The position numbers and the translations under genes are program-made. A stretch of 64,000 nt of DNA from CAG-791 sp045113775 (lineage in GTDB: Bacteria; Bacillota; Clostridia; Lachnospirales; Lachnospiraceae). The stretch spans positions 62,001-126,000 of the forward strand of contig JBGUJH010000067.1 in the NCBI GenBank assembly GCA_045113775.1, read 5' to 3'. A model generated the notes under the pieces. That model worked only from the letters and a program-made list of their open reading frames with translations, searched no databases and was not told the DNA's origin. Positions 9,520-17,522 of this stretch are shown in pieces. How positions within the stretch are numbered: the stretch's first letter is position 1; every line of letters begins with the position of its first letter.

Positions 9520-10581
9520 TCAATTTTGTTTCTTGTCTTTATTCTTGTCTTTATTCTTATTTTTATACTTCTCGTCCCACTCTTTATCTTTTTTCTCCTG
9601 CCAGATATCAGAAAAGCTCTTTCCGTCCATTTCTTTGACCAGTTCGTCATATTCGATCAATTCTTTGTCCCAGTCGCTGTAATTCGGGTCATTTCTGTGA
9701 TCAGTCAGATTCGAATTCTCGCGGAAATAATTGCCGAAGTATGTCACTACTTTGATCGCTCCGCTCAAATTCATGTGGTCGCCTCCGTCGTTGGTATCCC
9801 ATTCCCAATCGATCCCGATCTCATCCGCTTTCTGGTTCAGGTCTATGTACTTCACGCCTTTCTCCTCAGCGAACGTTTTGACCGCGTTTATCCTATCCCA
9901 GTTATAGTTGGAAGCCGACGGCATACTGTAAAGGATGATCTCAATCCCTCTCTCATTGCAGAACTCTTTGATCCTGTCAAAATAGAAACGGTTGAACGCA
10001 GAGATATCGACCCTTCCTTCTTTAAGATCCAGGTCCAGATACTCGTCTTCTCCCTCATATTCGCCCACATTTTCATTGATCGTGTATCCTCTGTGATAGA
10101 TCATGATCCCTTCGCCCTCGATCGGAGCTTTCCAGATATTGTGATATTTAAGGAATGAAAATGTGTGATATAAGGGCTGTGAGAGGACCATCTGAAGGTC
10201 CTGGCCGGTTGCATAGCGGAACAGCAGGAGGGATTCGACCAGAAGATACTTCGGTTCCTGCTCTCTGCAGTCTTCTATAAGCGCGTAATAGGCTTCAGCC
10301 ATACGAAGTCCGTCCGCCCCTATATTGAAAGACGTAAACCCTTGCTGTCTCCACAGCTCCATGGGAGTAAATCCCGCCGTACTGAGGCTGTCTCCGATGT
10401 TCATGATATCGATCGTGTGCGCGGGCTGCTCCATCATCTGTACCGTACGCGCATTTCTGTCCTGGATCAGTTTTTCATCAAACCATTTCGTCGGATTCAT
10501 CAAAGCCGATGCCCCGACCAGAATGATCAGTAATATGACACCGAAAAGTGCCATTTTAATAATACCCTTTTTATTTGTCAT
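9520..10581 (-). CDS. Membrane-anchored SGNH/DltD-like protein, paralogue 2
   Basis: This 353-residue protein has an N-terminal membrane helix (about 9-28) and an extracytoplasmic SGNH-type domain. Block I reads N-I-G-D-S-L-S, with the Ser as candidate nucleophile. The C-terminal block reads N-D-G-G-D-H-M-N, then L-T-D-H-R-N-D-P-N-Y-x-x-W. The tail is an unusual Lys/Asn/Asp run (K-N-K-D-K repeats). A good ribosome site (CAGGAG) precedes the ATG. It follows the MBOAT gene by 72 nt, a gap that contains a perfect 11-bp stem at 10608-10635. It is closer in sequence to the plus-strand paralogue at 15672 than to paralogue 1, judged by eye from the N-P-x-x-W-F and R-N-A-R segments after the membrane helix. 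Confidence 0.82.
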   Translation of the reverse strand: MTNKKGIIKMALFGVILLIILVGASALMNPTKWFDEKLIQDRNARTVQMMEQPAHTIDIMNIGDSLSTAGFTPMELWRQQGFTSFNIGADGLRMAEAYYALIEDCREQEPKYLLVESLLLFRYATGQDLQMVLSQPLYHTFSFLKYHNIWKAPIEGEGIMIYHRGYTINENVGEYEGEDEYLDLDLKEGRVDISAFNRFYFDRIKEFCNERGIEIILYSMPSASNYNWDRINAVKTFAEEKGVKYIDLNQKADEIGIDWEWDTNDGGDHMNLSGAIKVVTYFGNYFRENSNLTDHRNDPNYSDWDKELIEYDELVKEMDGKSFSDIWQEKKDKEWDEKYKNKNKDKNKDKKQN

Positions 10582-10607
10582 ATCAGAACTCCTGAAGCCT
10601 CTGACAA

Positions 10608-10635
10608 CTATAGAGCTCCGCGAAGAGCTCTATAG
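10608..10635. other. Perfect 11-bp stem-loop between MBOAT and SGNH genes
   Basis: CTATAGAGCTC and GAGCTCTATAG flank a 6-nt loop. No T-run follows on the minus strand, so it is unlikely to terminate. An mRNA stability or processing element within the operon is a possible role. Confidence 0.55.
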
Positions 10636-10653
10636 CAAAAGGCAACCATATGA

Positions 10654-12234
10654 TCAGAATCCGGCGTAGATCAGGTCAACAGGCTGATAACCGGTTCCGT
10701 ACGCTCCGAATGTCAGGATCGCGAAAATAATGAGGTAATAGACGCCCCACTTGTATGGTGTGCGGGCGTTCAGGATATTTCCCCTCACGTCCACTCCGTG
10801 TTCTTTCATAAAGCCTACGATCCACACGATCACGCTTCCGACGCAGATCGCCCATACGTCTCCCGCTGTAATTACATCCGGGAAGAACTTCCAAATCGAA
10901 CTGATGTGGAAATTCCCGAAGATACTGAAGAACATATGGAAGCCAGCTGACAGGTCCTTCGCGTTGAAGAACAGCTCGCCCGTGAAGATGATCACCCATG
11001 TCTTCAGGATCCTGACCACCTTGAGCCAGGTCGCGTTATAGTCCAGTCCCAGTCTCTCGTAATTCTTTTCCTTGAAGGGCTTGATCGCTTCTCCGAAGAA
11101 CAGGATGACAAAATAGTACATTCCGTAGAACAGATACTTCCACCCCGCTCCATGCCATACTCCGGTCGCCAGCCATACCGGGAACAGCGCCATGGCGGAC
11201 GTCCCTACCATCGCCCAGTACTTGCCGTACTTCTTTCTGGCTGTCTTGTTCCAGTTCTTGACCAGCGGTGATACCGTCACCGGGTAGAACACATAGTTTC
11301 TGAACCAGTTGCCCAGGCTCATGTGCCAGCGTCTCCAGAATTCCGCCGCGCTTTGAGCCGAGAATGGCTGGTTGAAGTTCTCCGGGATCGTCACGCCGAA
11401 CATCTTGCCGCTTCCGATGACGATGTCAATACTTCCCGAAAACTCAAGATACAGCTGGATCGTATACGCGATCGCCGCGAGAATGATGAAACTCCCGTGG
11501 TATTCTTTGTAATTATTAAAAATATGATTCGTCAAAAGAGTCAGGCGGTCCGAAACGATCATCTTCTTGAACAGACCCCAGATGATCCGCAGAAAGCCCT
11601 CGTTCAGGTTCTCCATCTTCAGCGGCTCTCCGGCAAAGAGCGCCTCCGAAGTGTCGGGATATCTCGCGATCGGTCCTTCCATGATCTGCGGGAAAAAGCT
11701 CAGGAACAATGCCAGTTTCCCCAGGTGCTTCTCCGCAGGGTACCTCTCCCAGTAGACGTCAGCAATATAGCCCACTGCCTCCAGGGTATAAAATGAGATT
11801 CCCATCGGGAACATCACTTTTGCCATCGGAAGCTGCGTGCCGATCTTTCCCAGAAAAATATTGACATTCTGCGCCACAAAGTTGTAGTAGTTCACGTAAA
11901 ACAGGATGCCGAGCAGAACAAAGACTCCCACCCTCAGGGCAAGCAGCCTCTTCTTCTGAAATTCCTTCTTTACTTCACTCTTCTGTTTGCGGTCCGTACA
12001 TTCTTTCTGTTTCTCGCTGCACTCGTTCCCGATGCGGTCAAGCCATAACCCGATCCCGTAGGTGAACGCCGCCGTCGCCATCAGCAGCAGTACGAGATAT
12101 TTGCTGAACGTTATATACAATGCATAGCTGGCGGCGAGCAGAACTCCCCACCTTGCTTTTCTCGGTACCAGCTGGTAGATGAGCAATACTGCAGGTAAAA
12201 ATACCAGCAGGTACAGGTTGGTATGTATTGCCAT
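10654..12234 (-). CDS. MBOAT-family acyltransferase (DltB/AlgI-like)
   Basis: This 526-residue polytopic membrane protein belongs to the membrane-bound O-acyltransferase family. It carries the family hallmarks E-N-F-N-Q-P-F, then W-R-R-W-H-M-S-L-G-x-W-F-R-N-Y (His about 304) and the catalytic-His segment G-V-W-H-G-A-G-W (His about 361). A hydrophilic Lys/Glu loop sits at about 70-97. DltB moves D-alanyl groups from the carrier across or onto the membrane; AlgI acetylates alginate. The carrier gene ends only 4 nt upstream, which argues for the DltB-like role with that carrier as acyl donor. The start is ATG with GGAGAAC upstream. Confidence 0.9.
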   Translation of the reverse strand: MAIHTNLYLLVFLPAVLLIYQLVPRKARWGVLLAASYALYITFSKYLVLLLMATAAFTYGIGLWLDRIGNECSEKQKECTDRKQKSEVKKEFQKKRLLALRVGVFVLLGILFYVNYYNFVAQNVNIFLGKIGTQLPMAKVMFPMGISFYTLEAVGYIADVYWERYPAEKHLGKLALFLSFFPQIMEGPIARYPDTSEALFAGEPLKMENLNEGFLRIIWGLFKKMIVSDRLTLLTNHIFNNYKEYHGSFIILAAIAYTIQLYLEFSGSIDIVIGSGKMFGVTIPENFNQPFSAQSAAEFWRRWHMSLGNWFRNYVFYPVTVSPLVKNWNKTARKKYGKYWAMVGTSAMALFPVWLATGVWHGAGWKYLFYGMYYFVILFFGEAIKPFKEKNYERLGLDYNATWLKVVRILKTWVIIFTGELFFNAKDLSAGFHMFFSIFGNFHISSIWKFFPDVITAGDVWAICVGSVIVWIVGFMKEHGVDVRGNILNARTPYKWGVYYLIIFAILTFGAYGTGYQPVDLIYAGF

Positions 12235-12238
12235 TTAC

Positions 12239-12466
12239 TCAGTTCTCCTGAAGCCTCTGGATCATCTCCCACATCGCTGCTGCTGAATTGAAGTTCTCGG
12301 GAGTCATCTCCGCTGCGTCTACTTCAATGTCAAAGTGTTCCTCGATCTCCGAGATGAGTGTTATGATTCCGAATGAATCCAGAATATGATCGTCGATCAG
12401 AGCAGTCTCTTTTTCATAATCTACAGAATCGTCAATGTCCTGCAGGATTTCCAGTAATTCTTCCAT
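12239..12466 (-). CDS. DltC-like acyl/aminoacyl carrier protein
   Basis: This 75-residue acidic carrier protein has the 4'-phosphopantetheine attachment motif D-H-I-L-D-S-F-G with Ser31. The helix II-III sequence S-E-I-E-E-H-F-D-I-E-V resembles DltC (L-L-D-S-F-G and F-D-I). It should be loaded by the adenylating enzyme at 13816-15339 and deliver the aminoacyl group to the MBOAT protein encoded immediately downstream. AGGAGGAAC precedes the ATG. A 128-nt gap separates it from the decarboxylase gene, containing a degenerate family A repeat and perhaps an internal promoter (TATGAT at 12505-12510), though no good -35 is visible. Confidence 0.9.
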   Translation of the reverse strand: MEELLEILQDIDDSVDYEKETALIDDHILDSFGIITLISEIEEHFDIEVDAAEMTPENFNSAAAMWEMIQRLQEN

Positions 12467-12561
12467 AGTTCCTCCTAATTTGTAATATTGAATGTGTCAT
12501 GACTATCATAACGTATTTATTGAAAAACTGCCATATTAACTATTCAACATGGTCAATTTCA

Positions 12562-12595
12562 ATGCTCGCCGAGCGAACCGCCGCGCCGGCCGATT
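12562..12595 (+). repeat. Family A repeat, degenerate copy
   Basis: The segment TGCTCGCCGAGCGAACC followed by GCCGCGCC mimics the first hairpin and spacer of the full-length copies. It lies directly behind the stop codon of the decarboxylase gene. Confidence 0.45.
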
Positions 12596-13797
12596 CACTG
12601 ATACATGGGTGCCATATTTAACGTATAGCTCTGGATCTGTGTTCTGGCGGGGATAAAACCGTCTTTCTCTCCGTACAGAACGACTGCGGGAAATTCATGG
12701 CTGAGGAACAGGGACATTCCCTCATAAAAACTGTAAGCTCCGGTCTTGAAGAACACAACGCGGTCTCCGAGACCGATCTTTGCGGGAAAGCTCCTGCAGA
12801 GAAGATCGTTCATCGTGCAGAGAGATCCGTATACCGACCAGTCTTTCTCTTTTCTGTCACCTTCCGGCTCAGCGGGGATCACAGCCATCTGCGGCCTGTA
12901 CATGCCCTTGATCTGTCCGTCGTAGTTGATCTGGTGGATGCCGCCGTCGACAAGGCAGATCGCATTGCCGTTGTTCTCCTTGATGTCCAGAGCGGTAGTC
13001 ACATAACAGCCGCACTCAGCCGCATAAGCCCTTCCCATCTCGATGGTCGTGATGCCCTTCCACTTCATATCCTGCACCATCTTCCGGAACAGTTCCAGAT
13101 TCTCGGGATCCCGCAGATCCTCATCTTTCTTCTTCTGGTCCTCGAAATAGGATACGGCGAAACCGGTACCGTACTCAAGCTCGGGCACTTTGTAATCCGC
13201 CTCGGTAAGAAGCCTCTCGAAGAAAGTATCCAGCATAGCCAGTTCCTTCTCGTGGATCTTCAGCTTCTTCTTCTGTGTTCCGGAGAAGAAGTGGATCCCG
13301 GCGAACTCGATATGAGGGAAGCTGCTGCGGTTCGCGATCAGACCGCAGATCGTATCCTCGTCCATACCGAACTGGCTGCCGTTAGTAAGTCTGGGATAGA
13401 CTCTGAGAGTTTTTCCATGTGCGTCCGCCCAATCTGAAAGCATCTGAAGCTGAAGGGGCGACTCCGCCGTGTATCTTGCGGTATCCTGTCCGTATTCGAG
13501 GATCTCCATGAGATCTTCACGAATCTTGAGGACTCCTGAGATATATAATTTCTCCGCCGGGATCTCCAGGTCTCTGCAGATCCTGAACTCGCCCATGGAG
13601 CAGACTTCGATCCGCTCCACCTGCCGTGACATCTCGAGTGTCAGGAAGGGGTTCGTCTTCATAGAATATGTGAGTCCGATCTCGCCCTTGAACGCGTCGC
13701 GAAAACGCTGTACGCGGTCCCTGATGCAGTCAAGGTCAAACAGATAGAGGGGAGTGCCGAACTTATCCGCCGCTTCTTTAATTCTGCTCAGTTCCAT
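12595..13797 (-). CDS. Fold-III PLP-dependent decarboxylase of the dlt-like operon
   Basis: This 400-residue enzyme is of the alanine-racemase-fold (Orn/DAP/Arg decarboxylase 2) family. Visible features are the PLP lysine in Y-S-M-K-T-N (Lys47), C-S-M-G-E-F, H-F-F-S-G-T-Q, the phosphate-site E-M-G-R (253-256), C-x-x-x-D (Cys327, Asp331) and G-A-Y (353-355). All catalytic positions expected of a true decarboxylase are therefore present. It is distinct from the LysA encoded at 17523-18818. It lies 18 nt behind the adenylating enzyme gene, inside a carrier-protein operon. Related enzymes in carrier-linked pathways (BtrK of butirosin; the exosortase-A-associated decarboxylase) suggest decarboxylation of a carrier-bound or free amino acid. 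The substrate is unknown. Confidence 0.88.
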   Translation of the reverse strand: MELSRIKEAADKFGTPLYLFDLDCIRDRVQRFRDAFKGEIGLTYSMKTNPFLTLEMSRQVERIEVCSMGEFRICRDLEIPAEKLYISGVLKIREDLMEILEYGQDTARYTAESPLQLQMLSDWADAHGKTLRVYPRLTNGSQFGMDEDTICGLIANRSSFPHIEFAGIHFFSGTQKKKLKIHEKELAMLDTFFERLLTEADYKVPELEYGTGFAVSYFEDQKKKDEDLRDPENLELFRKMVQDMKWKGITTIEMGRAYAAECGCYVTTALDIKENNGNAICLVDGGIHQINYDGQIKGMYRPQMAVIPAEPEGDRKEKDWSVYGSLCTMNDLLCRSFPAKIGLGDRVVFFKTGAYSFYEGMSLFLSHEFPAVVLYGEKDGFIPARTQIQSYTLNMAPMYQ

Positions 13798-13815
13798 ATA
13801 TATATTCCTCTTCCC

Positions 13816-15339
13816 TTATTTGGAGGCAAGAAGTGAGCGGAAATACGCTCTGTCAATCTTGCCGTTTTTGTTGTAAGGCATATCGTCAACTCTGTTGATC
13901 CTGCCGGGCACCATGTAAGCCGGCACCTTCTCTTTGAGACGGATCCTGACTTCCTTGGGTTCGATGTCGCCCATGTACCAGCAGACGATCCTGTTCTTCT
14001 TCTCGTCGAATAGGCAGACCGCCCTGGCTACGCCGTCAAGCGCCATGAAATTGGTCTCGATCTCTTCGAGCTCGATCCTGTGGCCCATGTGCTTGATCTG
14101 GAAATCTCCCCTTCCGGCAAAATAGAGCTCGCCGTCACTGCCGTAAGCGGCAAGGTCGCCTGTCTTATAGACGCGCTGCGTTCTGCCGTCAAGATCGTAC
14201 ATAATGAACTGCTTGGCTGTCTGCTCGGGGTTATTGTAGTAGCAGATCGCAAGGGACTCGCCGGCGCAGCAGATCTCGCCGGAAACGCCGGGCTCAGTCA
14301 CTATTTTGCCCTCGTCGTCCATGAGGAATACGGTCCTGCCGGGGAATGCTCCGCCGATCGGCAGCTTCTCTGTCTTCTCGAACTTTCTCTCGATCCTGTA
14401 ATACGTGCAGTTGCAAGTGATCTCGGAGGGGCCGTAAAGGTTTACATATTCTGCATTCGGAAGTGCCTCCTGCCAGATCTGCAGGTGCTTGATCGGCATC
14501 ACTTCGCCGCTGAACATGATGATCCTGACCTTCTCGGGAACCCTGTAGCGAAGGCCCTTGAGGCCGGAAACGATGCACAGGGCCGATACCGCCCATACCA
14601 GGACTGTAACATTCTTGTCACAGAGGTAGTCCAGGAGCCTCGGCGGCGTGCTGAAGAACTCTCTGGGAATGAGGACCACTTCCGCGCCCGTAAACATGCA
14701 GGAGTAGAGGTCCTTGACCGACACGTCGAAATCAAACGGCGCCTGGTTTCCCATGATATCCTCGCTGGTGATCCCGAAGATCTGCGTAAAGTGGCCGATG
14801 AAGTCGAGCACGGACTTGTGACCGACAATGATCCCCTTGGGGTTTCCGGTAGAGCCGGAAGTAAAGACGCCGTAAAGCGGATCCTCTCCTTTGATCTGAG
14901 GACGGATTTCGGCAAGCCTTGCAGCTGCTTCATCACTGAGCTCGTCGGCATTCTCGTACAGTTCTTCAAGTGAAAGAACTTTTCCGGAGTACCCGGAGGC
15001 AGCGAGCTGCTCTCTTCTGTCCTTGTCGACCACGACGATCTTGGATTCGAGTACATCCAGGATCTTCCTGACCCTTTCCGGGGGCTGCTCGGGGTTTACG
15101 CTGACGTAAAAGCCGCCGGCATAAACTACGCCGTACATGCAGCAAAGCGTCGCTGTGCTCTTCTCGGCAAAAATCGCCACCGGCTCTCCTTTGCTGATCT
15201 GAGCGCTGAGAGCACCGCCGATCCCTCTTGCCTTCGAAGCAAGCTCTTTATAAGTAAGGCATACCGATCCGTCATCGACGGCGGGGCGGCTGCCATATTC
15301 CTTTTCAGTAAGTTCAAGTCTGTCAAGAATTGTTTCCAA
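13816..15339 (-). CDS. DltA-like amino acid:carrier protein ligase (adenylating enzyme)
   Basis: This 507-residue AMP-forming enzyme has an intact adenylation-domain motif set: F-T-S-G-S-T-G-N-P-K-G (159-169), Y-G-P-S-E (302-306), Y-K-T-G-D, G-R-x-D-F-Q-I-K and the catalytic N-K-N-G-K (Lys494). Asp205 in F-D-F-D-V-S-V matches the Asp that binds the amino group in DltA, so an amino acid substrate is likely. Ser277 in F-S-G-E-V-M-P stands where DltA proteins have Cys (F-C-G-E-V-L-P), a residue linked to D-alanine selectivity. The start codon appears to be TTG after AAAGGAGTG. It is the first gene of the operon, 170 nt from its candidate promoter. D-alanine remains possible as substrate. Confidence 0.88.
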   Translation of the reverse strand: METILDRLELTEKEYGSRPAVDDGSVCLTYKELASKARGIGGALSAQISKGEPVAIFAEKSTATLCCMYGVVYAGGFYVSVNPEQPPERVRKILDVLESKIVVVDKDRREQLAASGYSGKVLSLEELYENADELSDEAAARLAEIRPQIKGEDPLYGVFTSGSTGNPKGIIVGHKSVLDFIGHFTQIFGITSEDIMGNQAPFDFDVSVKDLYSCMFTGAEVVLIPREFFSTPPRLLDYLCDKNVTVLVWAVSALCIVSGLKGLRYRVPEKVRIIMFSGEVMPIKHLQIWQEALPNAEYVNLYGPSEITCNCTYYRIERKFEKTEKLPIGGAFPGRTVFLMDDEGKIVTEPGVSGEICCAGESLAICYYNNPEQTAKQFIMYDLDGRTQRVYKTGDLAAYGSDGELYFAGRGDFQIKHMGHRIELEEIETNFMALDGVARAVCLFDEKKNRIVCWYMGDIEPKEVRIRLKEKVPAYMVPGRINRVDDMPYNKNGKIDRAYFRSLLASK

Positions 15340-15365
15340 AAGCTGTACACTCCTTTCCTATGTTT

Positions 15366-15477
15366 TAACTCAGGCGGCAAGCCCCCACTGAGTTAAATGA
15401 TGCACACGCGTGCGGAATGGAAGATGCTGCCTTTCAGGCAGCCCGCACGCGGCGCAGCGGCTCGCGTTGCGAGCCTT
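15366..15477 (-). repeat. Family A repeat, full-length copy in the leader of the dlt-like operon
   Basis: Read on the minus strand the order is hairpin 1 (GGCTCGC/GCGAGCC), nested hairpin 2 (CGCGTGCGG outer, GCTGCC/GGCAGC inner), then hairpin 3 (AACTCAG/CTGAGTT), ending about 10 nt before the ribosome site of the adenylating enzyme gene. The inner stem differs from other copies by paired changes, which preserves base pairing. Confidence 0.8.
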
Positions 15478-15508
15478 TACTGCTAATTGACTGAACCGCA
15501 TCTAATCT

Positions 15509-15537
15509 ACCATAATCTTAAAATCTCTTTTTTGCAA
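15509..15537 (-). promoter_or_regulatory. Candidate promoter of the dlt-like operon
   Basis: The minus-strand TTGCAA (15532-15537) and TATGGT (15509-15514) are separated by 17 bp in an A+T-rich stretch. Transcription from here would include the structured family A repeat in a leader of about 165 nt. Confidence 0.55.
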
Positions 15538-15671
15538 TACTCTCTTACCAATTCTTTCCAAAAACTCGACAAATTCCATATGCTGCATTATACTGAAAAT
15601 TCAGAAATCGACGATCCTGCCGGGCGGCTCTTGCTGTCCGCCGCGGATCTCCAATCATAAAGGAACAATAC

Positions 15672-16709
15672 ATGCAGCAGGAAAACGAAAGCTTACAATC
15701 TACAAAATACACCAAAACCGTCAGTTCGCTCCTGAAAATAATCATTTTCGGCCTTCTTCTTGCCCTGATTCTGGTCGGGGCGGGGATTCTCCTGAATCCG
15801 GCACAGTGGTTTCTGGACGGCAGGATCAAGGACCGGAATGCCCGGGACGCGGAGATCACCACGATCCCGAGGGACTGTATCGATATATATAACATAGGAA
15901 ACAGTCTGGCTATGGTCGGCATCTCTCCCATGGACCTCTGGAAGGAAGAGGGATATACTTCCTTCAACCTGTGCAAGGGAGCGGCCAAGACCTCGGAAGC
16001 CTATTATCTGCTCAAACACGGGCTCAATTATCAGCATCCGGACCTGATCCTGATCGAATCGAACATGATGCTGCGAACAGATGACCCGATCTCGGATATG
16101 CAGACCGCTGTATCGGAATTCTTCCAGTATCACTTCCCTTTCTGCAGATATCACAACCTGTGGCAGGCCGTCGGATCCGAGCCGAGTATCCGTGAGTACT
16201 ACATGGGATACCTGATCAGCGAACACGTTATGCCTTACACAGGGGACATTGATTATCTGAAGCCTACAGATGAGCGGAAGAAGATTGAATACCTTTCTAC
16301 TTATTATATGGACAGGATCCTGAAACTTTGCAGGGAGAACAACATCGAGGTCATATTCTACAGCCTCTGCTCCCCCAAGTGTTACGACACCACAAGGCTC
16401 AATTCGATCAGCGATTACGCGCAGTCCCGCGGCCTGATCTATTTGGATCTCAACCAAAACTGGCGTGAGATCGGTATTGACTGGGAGCACGATACGCGCG
16501 ATGAGGGAGACCATCTCAACGAATACGGAGTCGCCAAAGTAACTGACTATATAGGCAGCTATCTCAGGGAGAACTACGAGCTGACCGATCACAGAGGCGA
16601 TCCCGCGTACAGCAGCTGGGACACACAGTACGAGGCTTATCTTGACACGCTGCGCAAGATGGAAGGTATGAGCTATTACATGCTCGAAGGCGACGAGATC
16701 TACGATTGA
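15672..16709 (+). CDS. Membrane-anchored SGNH/DltD-like protein, paralogue 3 (divergent)
   Basis: This 345-residue protein has a membrane helix at about 21-41 and an extracytoplasmic SGNH domain. Block I reads N-I-G-N-S-L (Ser78), the Asp/His block reads D-E-G-D-H-L-N, and L-T-D-H-R-G-D-P-A-Y-x-x-W follows. After the helix it shares L-N-P-x-x-W-F and I-x-D-R-N-A-R with paralogue 2. It is transcribed away from the minus-strand operon, starting 332 nt from the adenylating enzyme start, and ends at a strong terminator (16723-16754). AAAGGAAC precedes its ATG. It probably acts in the same envelope modification, perhaps on a different acceptor or under different control; this is inference. Confidence 0.82.
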   Translation: MQQENESLQSTKYTKTVSSLLKIIIFGLLLALILVGAGILLNPAQWFLDGRIKDRNARDAEITTIPRDCIDIYNIGNSLAMVGISPMDLWKEEGYTSFNLCKGAAKTSEAYYLLKHGLNYQHPDLILIESNMMLRTDDPISDMQTAVSEFFQYHFPFCRYHNLWQAVGSEPSIREYYMGYLISEHVMPYTGDIDYLKPTDERKKIEYLSTYYMDRILKLCRENNIEVIFYSLCSPKCYDTTRLNSISDYAQSRGLIYLDLNQNWREIGIDWEHDTRDEGDHLNEYGVAKVTDYIGSYLRENYELTDHRGDPAYSSWDTQYEAYLDTLRKMEGMSYYMLEGDEIYD

Positions 16710-16722
16710 CATACTGTATTGC

Positions 16723-16754
16723 AAAACGGGTGGTTCAGAACCACCCGTTTTTTT
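16723..16754 (+). terminator. Terminator of SGNH paralogue 3, overlapping the 3' end of the HAD gene
   Basis: AACGGGTGGTT (16725-16735), loop CAG, AACCACCCGTT and a T-run form a canonical terminator on the plus strand. The right arm doubles as the last codons of the convergent HAD gene. Confidence 0.88.
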
Positions 16755-17520
16755 CGCATACTTTATAAATGCCGTCGTCTGTATTGGCCGGCGCAACCTC
16801 GTCCGCAGCTTCCTTCAGCGCAGGATGGCCGTTGCCCATAGCGACCTTATAGAATTCATCAGCAAACATGTCCAGATCATTGGTATCGTCTCCGAACACG
16901 ACCACGTCTTCGGGCTTTCCCCCGACAAGCTCGAGCATCCTCAGGATACCTGCCTTCTTGCAGTCCTGCTGGATCAGCAGATACTCCGGTTCAAACCAAA
17001 GGCGTCCCAGCGGTTCCGAGGAAGGCAGCACAGTCAGAATTCTGTTCTCCTCAGTCTGCGGAACGGAGATATACATCTTGTAGATGATCCCCTTTTTCTC
17101 AGGCGTGTAGCCCGGATCGATCACATAAGTCGTCGGCTCTTTGCGGATTCCCGCCTGGTCGTAGAACCTGAAGTCCCTGGTCCTGACCAGTTCCGAATCC
17201 TCATCCGCAACGAGGACGCCGTACCCCTTTTCGATCGCCTCATAGTACAGCTTCAGGGCGTCCTCATAGACCAGCGGGCTGTTTTCCACCAGTACTCTGT
17301 CCACGACGATCGCCTTGCCGCCGTTGCACACCATATTGTCGAAGCCGTTCTCATCAAAGAATTTCCTCGCCTTGTAGTGCGCTCTGCCGGTATTGATCGC
17401 CACAAAGTGCCCCGCCTCTTTGAGTTTTTGCACCGCAAGTGCCGCTGACGGCACAATTATACCTGTGGCCCTGTCCGTCAGCGTGCCGTCGATATCAAAG
17501 AAAAAGTACTTTTTCTTCAT
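16735..17520 (-). CDS. Cof-type HAD-IIB hydrolase (sugar-phosphate/nucleotide phosphatase)
   Basis: This 261-residue cytoplasmic phosphatase has HAD motif I F-F-D-I-D-G-T-L-T, motif II region N-T-G-R, a Lys in the middle domain and motif IV G-D-D-T-N-D-L-D-M. The length and C2-type cap suit the Cof/YbiV subfamily, whose members dephosphorylate sugar phosphates, pyridoxal phosphate or FMN. The exact substrate cannot be read from sequence. It begins 2 nt after the lysA stop, so the two are co-translated. Its last residues are encoded by the stem of the convergent terminator. A PLP-phosphatase role near two PLP enzymes is only a thought. Confidence 0.88.
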   Translation of the reverse strand: MKKKYFFFDIDGTLTDRATGIIVPSAALAVQKLKEAGHFVAINTGRAHYKARKFFDENGFDNMVCNGGKAIVVDRVLVENSPLVYEDALKLYYEAIEKGYGVLVADEDSELVRTRDFRFYDQAGIRKEPTTYVIDPGYTPEKKGIIYKMYISVPQTEENRILTVLPSSEPLGRLWFEPEYLLIQQDCKKAGILRMLELVGGKPEDVVVFGDDTNDLDMFADEFYKVAMGNGHPALKEAADEVAPANTDDGIYKVCEKNGWF

Positions 17521-17522
17521 AC

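Larger units (their letters stand above)
15340..15671. other. 332-nt divergent intergenic region of the dlt-like locus
   Basis: This region separates the minus-strand operon from the plus-strand SGNH paralogue. It contains a full family A repeat (15366-15477) and the operon promoter candidate (15509-15537). About 130 nt of A+T-rich sequence follows, which must carry the plus-strand promoter; I could not pick one convincing -35/-10 pair for it. The plus-strand gene has a ribosome site AAAGGAAC near 15658. Confidence 0.5.
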
